DNA of 64,000 nt, from the NCBI RefSeq assembly GCF_015351025.1, contig NZ_JADKRV010000009.1, positions 1-64,000 of the forward strand, written 5' to 3'. The translations under genes were made by a program, and so were the position numbers. A model generated the notes under the pieces. That model ran no database searches. It worked only from the letters and a program-made list of their open reading frames with translations, and was not told the origin of the DNA. Shown here piece after piece: positions 19,033 to 27,817 of this stretch; the stretch's first letter is position 1, and every line of letters starts with the position of its first letter. This DNA is from Curtobacterium sp. VKM Ac-1376. GTDB lineage: Bacteria; Actinomycetota; Actinomycetes; Actinomycetales; Microbacteriaceae.

Positions 19033-20351
19033 GCGTGCGATGTTCCCGTCGTGGTGGGTTCGGCGTCGTCGAAAGCGTCCTCGATGTCCGCCAGGGCGTC
19101 GGTGCGTTCGGCGAGCACGGTGATCAGGTGGCGGCGCTTGCCCTCGACACGGTCGGCGGTCAGGACGACCCCGGACACGTTCACGGTCTCGCCGGAGACG
19201 GCCAGGTGCCCGAGCTCCTTTGTGAGCAGGCCACCGGCGGTGTCGACGTCGTCGTCGTCGAGCTCGATGCCGAACAGGTCGCCGAGTTCGTCGACCGGCA
19301 GTCGGGCGGAGACCCGCCAGACACCCGGCTCGACCTCGACACGGTCGACGACCGCGCGGTCGTACTCGTCGGAGATGTCCCCGACGAGCTCCTCGATGAG
19401 GTCCTCCATCGTCACGAGTCCGGCGACGCCGCCGTACTCGTCGACGACCAGGACCAGGTGGTTCTTGGCGACCTGCATGTGGCGCAGCGTGTCGTCGGCG
19501 GCCTTCGACTCCGGCACGAACTCGGCCGGACGCAGCAGCCGGGAGACCCGCTCGGTGCCGGACCCGGGGCGTTCGTAGAGGGCGCGTGCCACGTCACGGA
19601 GGTACAGCACGCCGCGGACGTCGTCGCTGTCCTTGCCCGTCACCGGCATCCGGGACACGCCGGCGGCCAGGAACTGCTCCATCGCGGCGGCGAGGGTGTC
19701 GGCGCCGTCGACCGTCAGCATGTCGGTGCGGGGCACCATGACCTCGCGCACCAGGGTGTCGCTGAACTCGAACACCGAGTGGATGAGGTCGCGGTCCTCG
19801 TCCTCGAGCACGTTGCTCTCGGTGGCCTCGTCGACCAGGGAGAGCAACTGCTCCTCGCTCGACACCGTCGAGGCACTGCGACCGCGGCCCGGGGTCACCC
19901 GGTCACCGATCCGGACCAGCAGACCGGCCAGCGGACCGAGCACGATGCGGACACCACGGACGATCCCGCCAGTCGTGCCGATGAGCCGTTCCGCGTGGGC
20001 CCTGCCGACGCTGCGCGGACTCGAGCCGACGAGCACGAACGAGACGGCGGTCATGATCGCGGCCGAGACGACGAGCGCCACCCACCAGCTGTCGAACGCG
20101 CGCACCAGGGCGATCGTGACGAGCACCGCGGCGGCGGTCTCGGCGAGGACACGGAAGAAGTTCAGGGCGTTGACGTGCGCACCGACGTCGTCCGCGATCG
20201 CCTCGATCGCGCGCCGGCGCTTGTTGCCACGGGCGATCTCGTCCAGGTCGGCACGGGAGACCACCGACAGCGCGGCGTCACTCGCGGCGAGGAGCCCGCC
20301 GAGCACGACGAGCACCAGCGCCACCGCGAGGAGACCGGCGACGACGACCAT
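19029..20351 (-). CDS. CNNM/CorC-family (hemolysin-like) CBS-domain membrane protein
   Basis: A 440-aa protein with an N-terminal DUF21/CNNM membrane domain: segments at about residues 3-25, 65-85 and 90-108, plus a re-entrant or membrane segment near 130-148. Tandem CBS domains follow (about residues 200-325; VREVMVPRTDMLTVDGADTL and HLVLVVDEYGGVAGLVTMEDLIEELVGDI). A C-terminal CorC/HlyC transporter-associated domain completes it. The family is linked to Mg2+ or Co2+ efflux; the name hemolysin is historical. It lies between ybeY and era, a conserved actinobacterial order, 3 bp after ybeY. Confidence 0.93.
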   Translation of the reverse strand: MVVVAGLLAVALVLVVLGGLLAASDAALSVVSRADLDEIARGNKRRRAIEAIADDVGAHVNALNFFRVLAETAAAVLVTIALVRAFDSWWVALVVSAAIMTAVSFVLVGSSPRSVGRAHAERLIGTTGGIVRGVRIVLGPLAGLLVRIGDRVTPGRGRSASTVSSEEQLLSLVDEATESNVLEDEDRDLIHSVFEFSDTLVREVMVPRTDMLTVDGADTLAAAMEQFLAAGVSRMPVTGKDSDDVRGVLYLRDVARALYERPGSGTERVSRLLRPAEFVPESKAADDTLRHMQVAKNHLVLVVDEYGGVAGLVTMEDLIEELVGDISDEYDRAVVDRVEVEPGVWRVSARLPVDELGDLFGIELDDDDVDTAGGLLTKELGHLAVSGETVNVSGVVLTADRVEGKRRHLITVLAERTDALADIEDAFDDAEPTTTGTSHA

Positions 20352-20354
20352 CGG

Positions 20355-20816
20355 CTACCGCCCTCGGTGCTGCGCGGCGAAGGCGGTGAGGATCTCGCCC
20401 TGCAGGCCGAACATCTCGGCCTTCTCGTCGGGCTCGGCGTGGTCGAATCCGAGCAGGTGCAGGATCCCGTGGCAGGTGAGCAGCAGCATCTCGTCGGTGC
20501 TGGAGTGACCGGCCGTCTTCGCCTGCTCCTCGGCCACCTGCGGGCACAGCACGATGTCACCGAGGAGTCCAGCGGGGGTCGGGTCCTCTTCGGTGCCGGG
20601 ACGGAGTTCGTCCATCGGGAAGCTCAGGACGTCGGTCGGACCGGGCTCGTCCATCCACCGCACGTGCAGCTGTTCCATCGCGCCCTCGTCGACCAGGACG
20701 ACGGCGAGCTCCGCGTCGGCGTGGACGTGCATCGCGTCGAGGGCGAAGGCGGCGAGCCGCTGGATCGCCGCCTCGTCCACCTCGACCCCGGACTCGTTGT
20801 TGAGCTCGATGCTCAC
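20355..20816 (-). CDS. ybeY: Endoribonuclease YbeY
   Basis: Metal-dependent RNase needed for 16S rRNA 3' maturation and 70S quality control. The 153-aa protein has the diagnostic H116-G-x-L-H120-L-x-G-x-D-H126 zinc motif ([13 protein letters not shown]). It also has the upstream [10 protein letters not shown] segment of the family. A GTG start overlaps the phoH stop. The neighbours phoH and era are conserved partners. Confidence 0.96.
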   Translation of the reverse strand: MSIELNNESGVEVDEAAIQRLAAFALDAMHVHADAELAVVLVDEGAMEQLHVRWMDEPGPTDVLSFPMDELRPGTEEDPTPAGLLGDIVLCPQVAEEQAKTAGHSSTDEMLLLTCHGILHLLGFDHAEPDEKAEMFGLQGEILTAFAAQHRGR

Positions 20817-21955
20817 CGGTTGCCTCCTCGGGCGTCGTTCTGGGGGGACGGGGGCCGCTGGCGGTCCTGCGGCGGACGTCCCCGGCGTTCGGCACGGTTC
20901 GCCCCGTCGAGGTTGCCGACGGGGCCGGTGCCGCGGCCACCGGGACGGTGGCCGGCCTGCTCGGCGAGGCGTTCCTCGTCGTACACGGTGTACGCGTCGA
21001 CGATCCGGCCGACCAGGGTGTGGCGGACCACGTCCTCGCTGCCGAGTCGGGCGAAGTGGATGTCCTCGACGTCCTCGAGGATGCGGGTCACGAGTCGCAG
21101 GCCGGAGACGTTGCCGGGGAGGTCGACCTGGGTGATGTCGCCGGTGATCACCATCTTCGAACCGAACCCGAGACGGGTCAGGAACATCTTCATCTGCTCG
21201 GGCGTGGTGTTCTGCGCCTCGTCGAGCACGACGAACGAGTCGTTCAGGGTACGACCACGCATGTACGCGAGCGGAGCGACCTCGACCGTGCCCGCCGCCA
21301 GGAGCTTCGGGACCAGTTCGGGGTCCATCATCTCGTTCAGGGCGTCGTAGAGCGGCCGCAGGTAGGGGTCGATCTTGTCGGTGAGCGTCCCCGGCAGGAA
21401 GCCGAGCCGTTCGCCGGCCTCGACCGCGGGGCGCGTCAGGATGATCCGGTTCACCTCGCGACGCTGCAGGGCCTGCACGGCCTTCGCCATGGCCAGGTAC
21501 GTCTTGCCGGTCCCCGCGGGTCCGATGCCGAACGTGATGGTGTTGTCGTCGATGGCGTCGACGTACGCGCGCTGCCCGTCGGTCTTCGGGCGCACCGACT
21601 TGCCGCGGCTCGACACGATCGGGGTGCCGAAGGTGTCCGACGGCTTCCGGTCGTCGTCGAGGATCCGGGCGGACATCGGGATGTCGGCCGGGCCGATCTC
21701 CTGCCCGCGCCTGACCATCCCGACGAGCTCGTCGACGAGCGCCTTCGCGCGGGCGACGTCCCGCTCGGGGCCGCTCAGCGCGACCTCGTTGCCGCGGACG
21801 ACGACGCGGACGCCCGGGTACTGGCGTTCGACGGTCTTGAGCAGGCGGTCCTGGGGACCGAGCAGCTGCACCATGGCGATGCCGTCGACCTGGAGCGCGA
21901 CGGAGACGGGCTGGTCGTCGTCGGCGGTGGGCTGTGCTGGTTCGTTATCCGGCAA
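20813..21955 (-). CDS. phoH: PhoH-family ATPase
   Basis: PhoH-like P-loop protein of about 380 aa with Walker A GPAGTGKT (residues 145-152) and Walker [13 protein letters not shown] conserved [12 protein letters not shown] motif follows, and an N-terminal KH-like region lies at about residues 15-85. The C-terminal tail from about residue 335 is Gly/Arg/Pro-rich and disordered. I prefer TTG at 21955, because AGGAAGG lies 5 nt ahead, giving an 11-bp overlap with the HIT gene. A GTG at 21976 is the alternative and would add seven residues. PhoH-YbeY coupling suggests an RNA-processing role; biochemical function is not fully settled. Confidence 0.92.
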   Translation of the reverse strand: MPDNEPAQPTADDDQPVSVALQVDGIAMVQLLGPQDRLLKTVERQYPGVRVVVRGNEVALSGPERDVARAKALVDELVGMVRRGQEIGPADIPMSARILDDDRKPSDTFGTPIVSSRGKSVRPKTDGQRAYVDAIDDNTITFGIGPAGTGKTYLAMAKAVQALQRREVNRIILTRPAVEAGERLGFLPGTLTDKIDPYLRPLYDALNEMMDPELVPKLLAAGTVEVAPLAYMRGRTLNDSFVVLDEAQNTTPEQMKMFLTRLGFGSKMVITGDITQVDLPGNVSGLRLVTRILEDVEDIHFARLGSEDVVRHTLVGRIVDAYTVYDEERLAEQAGHRPGGRGTGPVGNLDGANRAERRGRPPQDRQRPPSPQNDARGGNR

Positions 21956-22298
21956 GGGTGCCTTCCTGCAGTTCACCTGCGAGTACGTGCGCGTGCACGT
22001 GGAACACGGTCTGACCGGCGGCTTCGCCGGTGTTGAAGACGAGACGGAACTGGCCGTCGGCGCGCTCGTCGGCGATGCGCTGCGCGGTGGCGACCAGGTG
22101 GGCGAGGAGGCCGGGGTCCCCCGCTGCGAGCTCGGCGACGGTGGAGTACTGCTCGGTCTTGGGGATGACGAGCACGTGCACGGGTGCCTGCGGGGCGATG
22201 TCCTCGATCGCGATCACGCGGTCGTCCTCGGCGACGACGGTCGCCGGGATCTCGCGCGCGATGATCTTCGAGAAGATGCTGGGCGTACTGGTGCTCAT
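21945..22298 (-). CDS. HIT-domain (histidine triad) nucleotide-binding protein
   Basis: A 117-aa HINT-like nucleoside phosphoramidase. The triad H100-x-H102-x-H104 is seen in TVFHVHAHVLAG near the C-terminus. The N-terminal SIFSKIIAREIPATVVAEDD segment is typical. The start at 22298 is supported by a TACGAT hexamer 6 nt ahead, which suggests an internal leaderless promoter inside the block, between rsmE and phoH. Confidence 0.94.
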   Translation of the reverse strand: MSTSTPSIFSKIIAREIPATVVAEDDRVIAIEDIAPQAPVHVLVIPKTEQYSTVAELAAGDPGLLAHLVATAQRIADERADGQFRLVFNTGEAAGQTVFHVHAHVLAGELQEGTLAG

Positions 22299-22304
22299 GG
22301 CTCC

Positions 22305-22310
22305 ATCGTA
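22305..22310 (-). promoter_or_regulatory. -10 hexamer of the HIT gene (leaderless)
   Basis: TACGAT on the minus strand, 6 nt before the HIT ATG, in the 38-bp gap after rsmE. It would give the HIT-phoH-ybeY-era part its own transcript. Confidence 0.45.
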
Positions 22311-22336
22311 GGACGCACCCGACGGCGGGGTACGGC

Positions 22337-23074
22337 TCACCAGCGTCCGAGTCGCGCCTGCAGGACAGCGAGTGCGGCCGGGCCGGCGGTGGAGGTGCGC
22401 AGGACGCTGTCGCCGAGTCGGACCCGAACGGCTCCCGCGGCCTCGAGCCGGTCGAGCTCGGCACCGTCGATGCCACCCTCAGGTCCGACGACGAGGGCGA
22501 TGTCGTCCACGCCCGACGGCGGCTCCCAGGCGGCGAGCCGGACCGTGGCGGTGGGGTCGAGCACGACGACCACGGCCCCCACGCCGAGCGCGGGCACGAG
22601 CTGCCCGGTCGTGACCAGTGGTGCGATCGCGGGCACGCGTGGTCGGACGGCTTGCTTCGCGGCCTCGTGCGCGATCGCCGCCCACCGCGCGCGGCCCTTC
22701 TCGACCTTCGGGCCGTCCCAACGGGAGACGCTCCGCGCGGCCGCCCACGGGACGACCCGGTCGACGCCGATCTCGGTCGCAGCCTGCACCGCCATCTCGT
22801 CGCGTCCGCCCTTCGCCAGGGCCTGCACGAGGGTCAGCGACGGGCGCGGTGTGTCCTGGTGCTCGACGGTCTCGACCGCGAGCTCCAGCGTGTCCTTGCC
22901 GAGCGTGGTGACCGGACCGGACACCACCGTGCCCCGACCGTCCGCGATCCGCAGGACCTCGCCGACCCGCACGCGCGCGACGGACACGGCGTGCCGGCCC
23001 TCGGCGCCGTCGAGCGACACCCGGCCACCGACCGTCACGCCGTCGAGCGAGTCGACGAGGTAGAGCGACGCCAT
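22337..23074 (-). CDS. rsmE: 16S rRNA m3U1498 methyltransferase RsmE
   Basis: SPOUT methyltransferase that modifies U1498 of 16S rRNA. The 245-aa protein has the N-terminal PUA-like domain (RVSLDGAEGRHAVSVARVRVGEVLRIADGRG). The C-terminal knot has ALAKGGRDEMAVQAATEIGVDRVVPW, then LVVGPEGGIDGAELDRLEAAG and VRLGDSVLRTSTAGPAAL, which form the SAM-binding site. Start MASLYLVDS at 23074 shares one base with the dnaJ stop (TGATG), so it is coupled to dnaJ. Confidence 0.95.
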   Translation of the reverse strand: MASLYLVDSLDGVTVGGRVSLDGAEGRHAVSVARVRVGEVLRIADGRGTVVSGPVTTLGKDTLELAVETVEHQDTPRPSLTLVQALAKGGRDEMAVQAATEIGVDRVVPWAAARSVSRWDGPKVEKGRARWAAIAHEAAKQAVRPRVPAIAPLVTTGQLVPALGVGAVVVVLDPTATVRLAAWEPPSGVDDIALVVGPEGGIDGAELDRLEAAGAVRVRLGDSVLRTSTAGPAALAVLQARLGRW

Positions 23075-24186
23075 CAGTGGTTGAAGAAGCGGTCGCGGAG
23101 CTTGCCGAACATGCCCTGCTGGAACCGGGAGAGCTGCGGCGGCGCGGCCTTGTGCGACTTCGCGAGCTGCTCGTACAACTGTCGTTCCTTGTGGGACAGC
23201 TTGGTCGGGGTGACGACCTGCACGCCGACCCGGAGGTCGCCGCGGCCGTTCCCGCGCAGCTTCGTGATGCCGCGGTCCTTGATGACGAGCACGTCGGCGC
23301 TCTGCACACCGGGTCGGATCTCGAGCTCGACCGGGCCGTCGAGACCGTCGATCGTGGTGGTCGTACCGAGCACCGCATCGGTCAGGCCGACCTCGAGCGT
23401 CGCGAGCAGGTCGTCGCCGTCGCGGCTGAAGACGTCGTCGTGGCGCACGCGGATCTCGAGGTAGAGATCGCCGGACGGGCCACCGGCCGGACCGACCTCG
23501 CCCTGGCCGGGCATCTGCAGGCGCAGGCCCGAGTCGACACCGGCGGGGATGTCGACCGGCACCGTGCGACGGGCGCGGACGCGGCCCTGTCCCTGGCAGG
23601 TCGGGCAGGGGCTCGGGATGACGGTGCCGTAGCCACGGCAGGTGCCGCAGGGTGCGCTCGTCACGACGTTGCCGAGGAGCGAACGGACCTGGCGCTGGAT
23701 GTGTCCAGAGCCGCCGCAGATGTCGCAGGTGCGGGGGCTGGTGCCGGGTGCGCAGCAGGAGCCGTGGCAGGTCTCGCACAGCACGGCCGTGTCGACCTCG
23801 ACGTCCTTGTGGGTGCCGAAGACGACCTCGTCCAGGTCCACCTCGATGCGGAGCAGGGCGTCCTGCCCGCGCTCGGCACGGCTGCGCGGGCCGGACCCGC
23901 GTCCGCCGCCCCCGCCCCCGCCGAAGAAGGCGTCGAAGATGTCGCTGAAGCCGCCGGCGCCACCGCCGAAGGGGCTGTCGGCCTGCGGACCGGCGTCGTA
24001 CCGGCGTCGCTGCTCGGGGTCGCTCAGCACGTCGTACGCGTGCGTCACGTCCTTGAAGCGCTCGGCGGCGTCGGGTGCCGGGTTCACGTCCGGGTGGAGC
24101 TCACGCGCCAGGCGGCGGTAGGCCTTCTTGATGTCGGCATCGGAGGCGTCTCGCTGGACGCCGAGGACGTCGTAGTGGTCTGCCAC
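23074..24186 (-). CDS. dnaJ: Chaperone protein DnaJ (DnaJ2 type)
   Basis: Hsp40 co-chaperone of DnaK. The 370-aa protein has the J-domain with HPD at residues 31-33, then a glycine-rich linker ([10 protein letters not shown], about residues 85-100). The zinc-finger domain has CxxC repeats (CETC, CDIC, CGTC, CPTC, about residues 130-200) and the C-terminal substrate-binding domains follow. The first zinc repeat reads CETCHGSC, lacking one conserved glycine. It is coupled to hrcA upstream with a 33-bp gap, the usual actinobacterial hrcA-dnaJ2 operon separate from dnaK-grpE. Confidence 0.96.
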   Translation of the reverse strand: MADHYDVLGVQRDASDADIKKAYRRLARELHPDVNPAPDAAERFKDVTHAYDVLSDPEQRRRYDAGPQADSPFGGGAGGFSDIFDAFFGGGGGGGRGSGPRSRAERGQDALLRIEVDLDEVVFGTHKDVEVDTAVLCETCHGSCCAPGTSPRTCDICGGSGHIQRQVRSLLGNVVTSAPCGTCRGYGTVIPSPCPTCQGQGRVRARRTVPVDIPAGVDSGLRLQMPGQGEVGPAGGPSGDLYLEIRVRHDDVFSRDGDDLLATLEVGLTDAVLGTTTTIDGLDGPVELEIRPGVQSADVLVIKDRGITKLRGNGRGDLRVGVQVVTPTKLSHKERQLYEQLAKSHKAAPPQLSRFQQGMFGKLRDRFFNH

Positions 24187-24219
24187 GTATCCCTCAGTCG
24201 GTTGTGTTCGGTCGGTCGG

Positions 24220-25239
24220 TCAATGTTCGCCCAGGAGTTTGGACAGGTACCGTGCAACGGCTCGGACGGCTGCCATGTTCGTGCCGTAGTCCATGCGGGT
24301 CGGCCCGAGGACGCCCAGGCGGGCCACCTCGCCACGGGCCAGGTAGCCGCCGGCGACGATGCTCGTGGCGTCGAGCCCGTACTCGGCGTTCTCCACGCCG
24401 ATGCGGGCCGCCACCGCGACGTCGTCCACCTGCATCTCCCCGAACAACCGGAGCAGGGTGACTTGTTCCTCGATCGCCTCGAGCACGGGGAAGAGGCCAC
24501 CGGAGAAGTCCTGTTCGCTCTTCGCCAGGTTCGCCGCACCGGCCATCAGCAGGCGGTCCTGCCGGTTCGCCGCGACCTGCTCGATGAGCGTCGCGACGAC
24601 CACGCCGCCGAGTGTCTGGGCATCGGGCCGGAGTCGCTGCGGCACCGCACGGAGGGCCGCGGGGACGTCCTGCAGCAGGAGCCCCACCGTCGCGCCGTTC
24701 ACGACCGTGCGGAGCTCGGCCAGAGACGGTTCGTCGAGGGAGACGTCGGTCTCGACCACGCGCTGCTCGACCCGCGCGGTGTCGGTGATGAGCACCACCA
24801 TCAGGCGGGCGTCGCCGAGCCGGACGAGCTCGACGTGCTGGACCCGGGCGCGCACCATCAACGGGTACTGCACCAGGGCGACCTGGTTGGTGAGCTGGCT
24901 GAGCAGCCGGACGGTGCGGCCGAGGACCTCGTCGAGGTCGTTCGGGGCGCCGAGGAAGGTCTCGATCGCGTGCCGCTGGGCACTGGAGAGCGGTCGCGCG
25001 GCGGCGAGGTGGTCGACGAAGACCCGGTACCCCTTGTCGGTGGGTACCCGGCCGGACGAGGTGTGCGGGGCGGCGATGAGCTGCTCGTCCTCGAGCAGCG
25101 CCATGTCGTTCCGGATCGTGGCGGCGCTGACCCCGAAGGCGTGCCGCTCGACGATGGTCTTCGACCCGACTGGTTCGCGCGACGCCACGTAGTCGCGCAC
25201 GATTGCCTTGAGGACCTCGAGGCTGCGTTCACTGACCAC
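24220..25239 (-). CDS. hrcA: Heat-inducible transcription repressor HrcA
   Basis: Represses class I heat-shock genes by binding CIRCE. The 339-aa protein has the N-terminal winged helix (SERSLEVLKAIVRDYVASREPVGSKTIVERHAFGVSAATIRNDMALLE) and the wing segment HTSSGRVPTDKGYRVFVD. A C-terminal GAF-like domain follows. The start is GTG at 25239. A CIRCE-like operator lies 23 bp upstream, so autoregulation is expected. Confidence 0.96.
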   Translation of the reverse strand: MVSERSLEVLKAIVRDYVASREPVGSKTIVERHAFGVSAATIRNDMALLEDEQLIAAPHTSSGRVPTDKGYRVFVDHLAAARPLSSAQRHAIETFLGAPNDLDEVLGRTVRLLSQLTNQVALVQYPLMVRARVQHVELVRLGDARLMVVLITDTARVEQRVVETDVSLDEPSLAELRTVVNGATVGLLLQDVPAALRAVPQRLRPDAQTLGGVVVATLIEQVAANRQDRLLMAGAANLAKSEQDFSGGLFPVLEAIEEQVTLLRLFGEMQVDDVAVAARIGVENAEYGLDATSIVAGGYLARGEVARLGVLGPTRMDYGTNMAAVRAVARYLSKLLGEH

Positions 25240-25261
25240 GAGCGCCTCCTTCCCGATCGAC

Positions 25262-25288
25262 CTGGCACTCGGACGTGTCGACTGCTGA
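25262..25288 (-). promoter_or_regulatory. CIRCE operator of hrcA-dnaJ
   Basis: TCAGCAGTC-N9-GAGTGCCAG in the hrcA sense, against the CIRCE consensus TTAGCACTC-N9-GAGTGCTAA: two changes per arm, spacer exactly nine. It overlaps the expected transcription start of hrcA. Confidence 0.75.
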
Positions 25289-25293
25289 TCCTA
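25288..25293 (-). promoter_or_regulatory. -10 hexamer of hrcA operon
   Basis: TAGGAT abutting the CIRCE element on its upstream side, so HrcA binding would cover the start site. No good -35 was found. Confidence 0.4.
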
Positions 25294-25336
25294 CGCCCGA
25301 CCACCGACGGCCCGGGACTTCCGGGCGACCGGCCGA

Positions 25337-25342
25337 TACGCT
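25337..25342 (+). promoter_or_regulatory. -10 hexamer of DUF4870 gene (leaderless)
   Basis: TACGCT followed after 6 nt by ATG at 25349; no Shine-Dalgarno sequence. Confidence 0.45.
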
Positions 25343-25348
25343 TCCGAC

Positions 25349-25798
25349 ATGACCTACGGACAGCAGCCCGGCGGCCCCTACGGCCAGGGACCCGGCGGAC
25401 CCCAGCAGCCCGGCGGACCCCAGTACCCCGGAGGACCCCAGTACCCCGGCGGCTACACCCCGCCCCAGCCGATGAGCCCCGAGGACCAGCGACTGTGGGC
25501 CACGCTGACCCACATCGGTGGCATCTTCTTCAACTTCATCGCGCCGCTGGTGGCCTACCTGGTGCTCCGTGACCGCGGCGGCTTCATCCGCGAGCACACC
25601 CGGGTGGCGCTGAACTTCCACATCACGATGGCAATCGCCTACGTCGTGTCCGGGCTCCTCACCGTCATCCTGATCGGCGCGCTGTTGCTCCCTGTGATCG
25701 CGGTCCTGACGATCATCTTCGGCATCATGGCCGCGATCGCCGCAAACCAGGGCCAGTTCTACCGCTACCCGCTCTCGATCGAGTTCATCAAGCAGTAA
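25349..25798 (+). CDS. DUF4870 domain-containing membrane protein
   Basis: A 149-aa protein. The first 45 residues are a low-complexity tail of Gly, Pro, Gln and Tyr with GGPQYPGG-type repeats. The DUF4870 domain follows: PEDQRLWATLTHIGGIFFNFIAPLVAYLVLRDRG, then two membrane segments (about 88-110 and 110-135), and an amphipathic C-terminus. Function is unknown; the family is common in actinobacteria and firmicutes. It is divergent from hrcA and convergent with hemW, 14 bp away. Confidence 0.88.
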   Translation: MTYGQQPGGPYGQGPGGPQQPGGPQYPGGPQYPGGYTPPQPMSPEDQRLWATLTHIGGIFFNFIAPLVAYLVLRDRGGFIREHTRVALNFHITMAIAYVVSGLLTVILIGALLLPVIAVLTIIFGIMAAIAANQGQFYRYPLSIEFIKQ

Positions 25799-25812
25799 GT
25801 GGCGCGGTCCGC

Positions 25813-27084
25813 TCAGTCGAGCAGCTCCCGCACCACCGCGTCGGCGAGCAGGCGACCCCGCAGGGTGAGGTCGATGCGTCCCCGCACCGCGGCAGAACCG
25901 TCCACCAGCCCACGTGCGATGAGGCCGGCAACCCGGCCACGGGCCTCCTGGCGGATCTCGCTCGTCGCGAGTTCCCCGCGCACGCGGGCAGCGAGCATCA
26001 GACGCTCGACGTACCGGGTCTCGTCGTCGATCGTCTCGCGGCCCGCGGCCGGCGACTCGCCCGACAGCACACGATTCGCGTACGCGGCCGGGTGCTTCAC
26101 GTTCCACCACCGGGTGCCGGCGACGGCGGAGTGGGCCCCCGGGCCGACGCCCCACCAGTCGTGGCCCTTCCAGTAGGACAGGTTGTGGCGACTCGCGTGC
26201 TGCGCGGTGCCGCCCCCCGCGTCGAGGCGCGCCCAGTTCGAGACCTCGTACCAGGCGTAGCCGGCGTCACCGAGCACCTGGTCCGCGAGCTCGTACATGT
26301 CGGCGGCCAGGTCGTCGTCCGGGGCGGGGAGCTCCCCGCGGGCAACCATGCGTCCCATCGCGGTGCCGTCCTCGACGATGAGCGAGTACGCGGACACGTG
26401 GTCGGGGGCGCACGCGATGGCGGCGTCGAGCGAGGTGCGCCAGTCGGCGAGCGACTCCCCGGGCGTCGAGTAGATGAGGTCGAGCGAGACGTCGAGCCCC
26501 TGCTGCTTCGCGAGGTCGACGACGACCGGGACCCGGAGCGGGTCGTGGGTGCGGTCGAGGGTCGCGAGCACGTGCGGCACGGCGGACTGCATGCCGTAAC
26601 TCACCCGGTTGAACCCGCCGGCGCGGAGCGTCTCCAGCGACGTGGCGTCCACCGAGTCGGGGTTCGCCTCGGTCGTGACCTCGGCACCGGGCAGGATCCC
26701 CCAGGTGTCGTCGATCGCCCGCAGGATCATCGCGAGGTCGGACGCCGGGAGCATCGTCGGGGTCCCGCCACCGAAGAACACCGTGGACACCGGCCGCCGC
26801 GGGACCCCGGAGCGGTCGAGCACGGACGCGGCCCACTCGATCTCACGCACGGCGTGCCCGGCGTAGTCGTCGCGACGCACGCCGCGGAGCTCGGACGCCG
26901 TGTACGTGTTGAAGTCGCAGTACCCGCAGCGCACCCGGCAGAACGGCACGTGCACGTACACACCGAAGGGCAGGTCACCGACGTCGGGACCCGCCGGGGA
27001 TCCGGCGGCGGTGCCCGCCGTGGCGCGGGGGGTGATCAGTCCGTCCGCTGGCGCTGGATCGGCGATCGGAAGAGCACTCGGCAT
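25813..27084 (-). CDS. hemW: Radical SAM protein HemW
   Basis: Heme chaperone, formerly annotated as oxygen-independent coproporphyrinogen oxidase-like. The 423-aa protein has the radical-SAM motif C49-x3-C53-x2-C56 in VPFCRVRCGYC. It has VFFGGGTPTMLP and a C-terminal HemN-type domain. The fourth cysteine found in genuine HemN, four residues on, is absent (CDFNTY follows), which supports HemW over HemN. An extended N-terminus of about 38 residues precedes the core. A GACAAT hexamer lies 7 nt before the ATG. It is divergent from a HAD phosphatase across 28 bp. Confidence 0.93.
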   Translation of the reverse strand: MPSALPIADPAPADGLITPRATAGTAAGSPAGPDVGDLPFGVYVHVPFCRVRCGYCDFNTYTASELRGVRRDDYAGHAVREIEWAASVLDRSGVPRRPVSTVFFGGGTPTMLPASDLAMILRAIDDTWGILPGAEVTTEANPDSVDATSLETLRAGGFNRVSYGMQSAVPHVLATLDRTHDPLRVPVVVDLAKQQGLDVSLDLIYSTPGESLADWRTSLDAAIACAPDHVSAYSLIVEDGTAMGRMVARGELPAPDDDLAADMYELADQVLGDAGYAWYEVSNWARLDAGGGTAQHASRHNLSYWKGHDWWGVGPGAHSAVAGTRWWNVKHPAAYANRVLSGESPAAGRETIDDETRYVERLMLAARVRGELATSEIRQEARGRVAGLIARGLVDGSAAVRGRIDLTLRGRLLADAVVRELLD

Positions 27085-27091
27085 GGACTCA

Positions 27092-27097
27092 ATTGTC
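27092..27097 (-). promoter_or_regulatory. -10 hexamer of hemW (leaderless)
   Basis: GACAAT on the minus strand, 7 nt before the hemW ATG, inside the 28-bp divergent spacer. Confidence 0.4.
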
Positions 27098-27100
27098 CGT

Positions 27101-27106
27101 CATGAT
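27101..27106 (+). promoter_or_regulatory. -10 hexamer of the HAD gene (leaderless)
   Basis: CATGAT, 6 nt before the ATG at 27113. Any -35 element must lie inside hemW. Confidence 0.4.
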
Positions 27107-27112
27107 GGACGC

Positions 27113-27805
27113 ATGGAGCACCATCCCGTTCCCACCACGGTGCTGTGGGACATCGACGGCACCCTCGTGATGAACGCCTCGTCCCCGGGCAACCTCTACC
27201 ACCTGGCCCTCGAGCGGGCGGTTGGTCGCGACCTCACGCTCCGCGTCGGGCACCAGCACGGCCGGACCGACGCGGGGCTCATCGCCGAGCACGTGCGCGC
27301 CCACGCCTTGGAGGACACCCTGATCCCCTCCGTCAGCCGGCACCTGCACGACCTGACCGCAGAGCGGCAGGCCTCCGGCGTCCACCGCAGTCCGGTGCCG
27401 GGCGCGAAGGCGCTCCTGACCCGGTTCACCGAACTCGGCTGGCGGAACGGCCTGCTCACCGGCAACTCCGAGTACAGAGCCCGAGTGAAGCTCACGGGCG
27501 CCGGGTTCGACCCGGGCGTCTTCGACTGGGTGCACTCGTACTTCGGCGACACCGAGGTCGAACGGGCCGGGGTCACGACGCGCGCCGCGGCCGAGCTCAC
27601 CGGTACCCGTGCGGTCATCGTCGGCGACACCCCGCGTGACGGCGAAGCAGCCGACGCAGCGGGCATCCCGTTCCTGGCCGTGGCGACGGGCGTCTACGAC
27701 GTCGATGCGCTCCGGCACACGAACGCCGTGACCGTCGCGCGTGACTGCCAACAGGACGCCGCGCTCATCGAGGACGCGATCGCCGCCCTGCCGCCGCTGC
27801 GCTGA
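27113..27805 (+). CDS. HAD-superfamily hydrolase
   Basis: A 230-aa haloacid-dehalogenase-type phosphatase. Motif I D13-I-D15-G-T is in VLWDIDGTL. Motif II is the Thr/Ser after GLLTGNS. The motif III lysine probably lies in RARVKLTGAG, and motif IV is VIVGDTPRDGEAADAAG. The helical cap lies between residues 25 and 90, resembling phosphoglycolate phosphatase-type enzymes. The frame stays open upstream, but the hexamer spacing supports 27113. The substrate is unknown. Confidence 0.9.
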   Translation: MEHHPVPTTVLWDIDGTLVMNASSPGNLYHLALERAVGRDLTLRVGHQHGRTDAGLIAEHVRAHALEDTLIPSVSRHLHDLTAERQASGVHRSPVPGAKALLTRFTELGWRNGLLTGNSEYRARVKLTGAGFDPGVFDWVHSYFGDTEVERAGVTTRAAAELTGTRAVIVGDTPRDGEAADAAGIPFLAVATGVYDVDALRHTNAVTVARDCQQDAALIEDAIAALPPLR

Positions 27806-27817
27806 CGAGCACCACCG

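Noticed and set aside
25813..27084. Coproporphyrinogen III oxidase HemN
   Set aside because: The motif is CxxxCxxC without the extra cysteine of genuine HemN; HemW is the better call.
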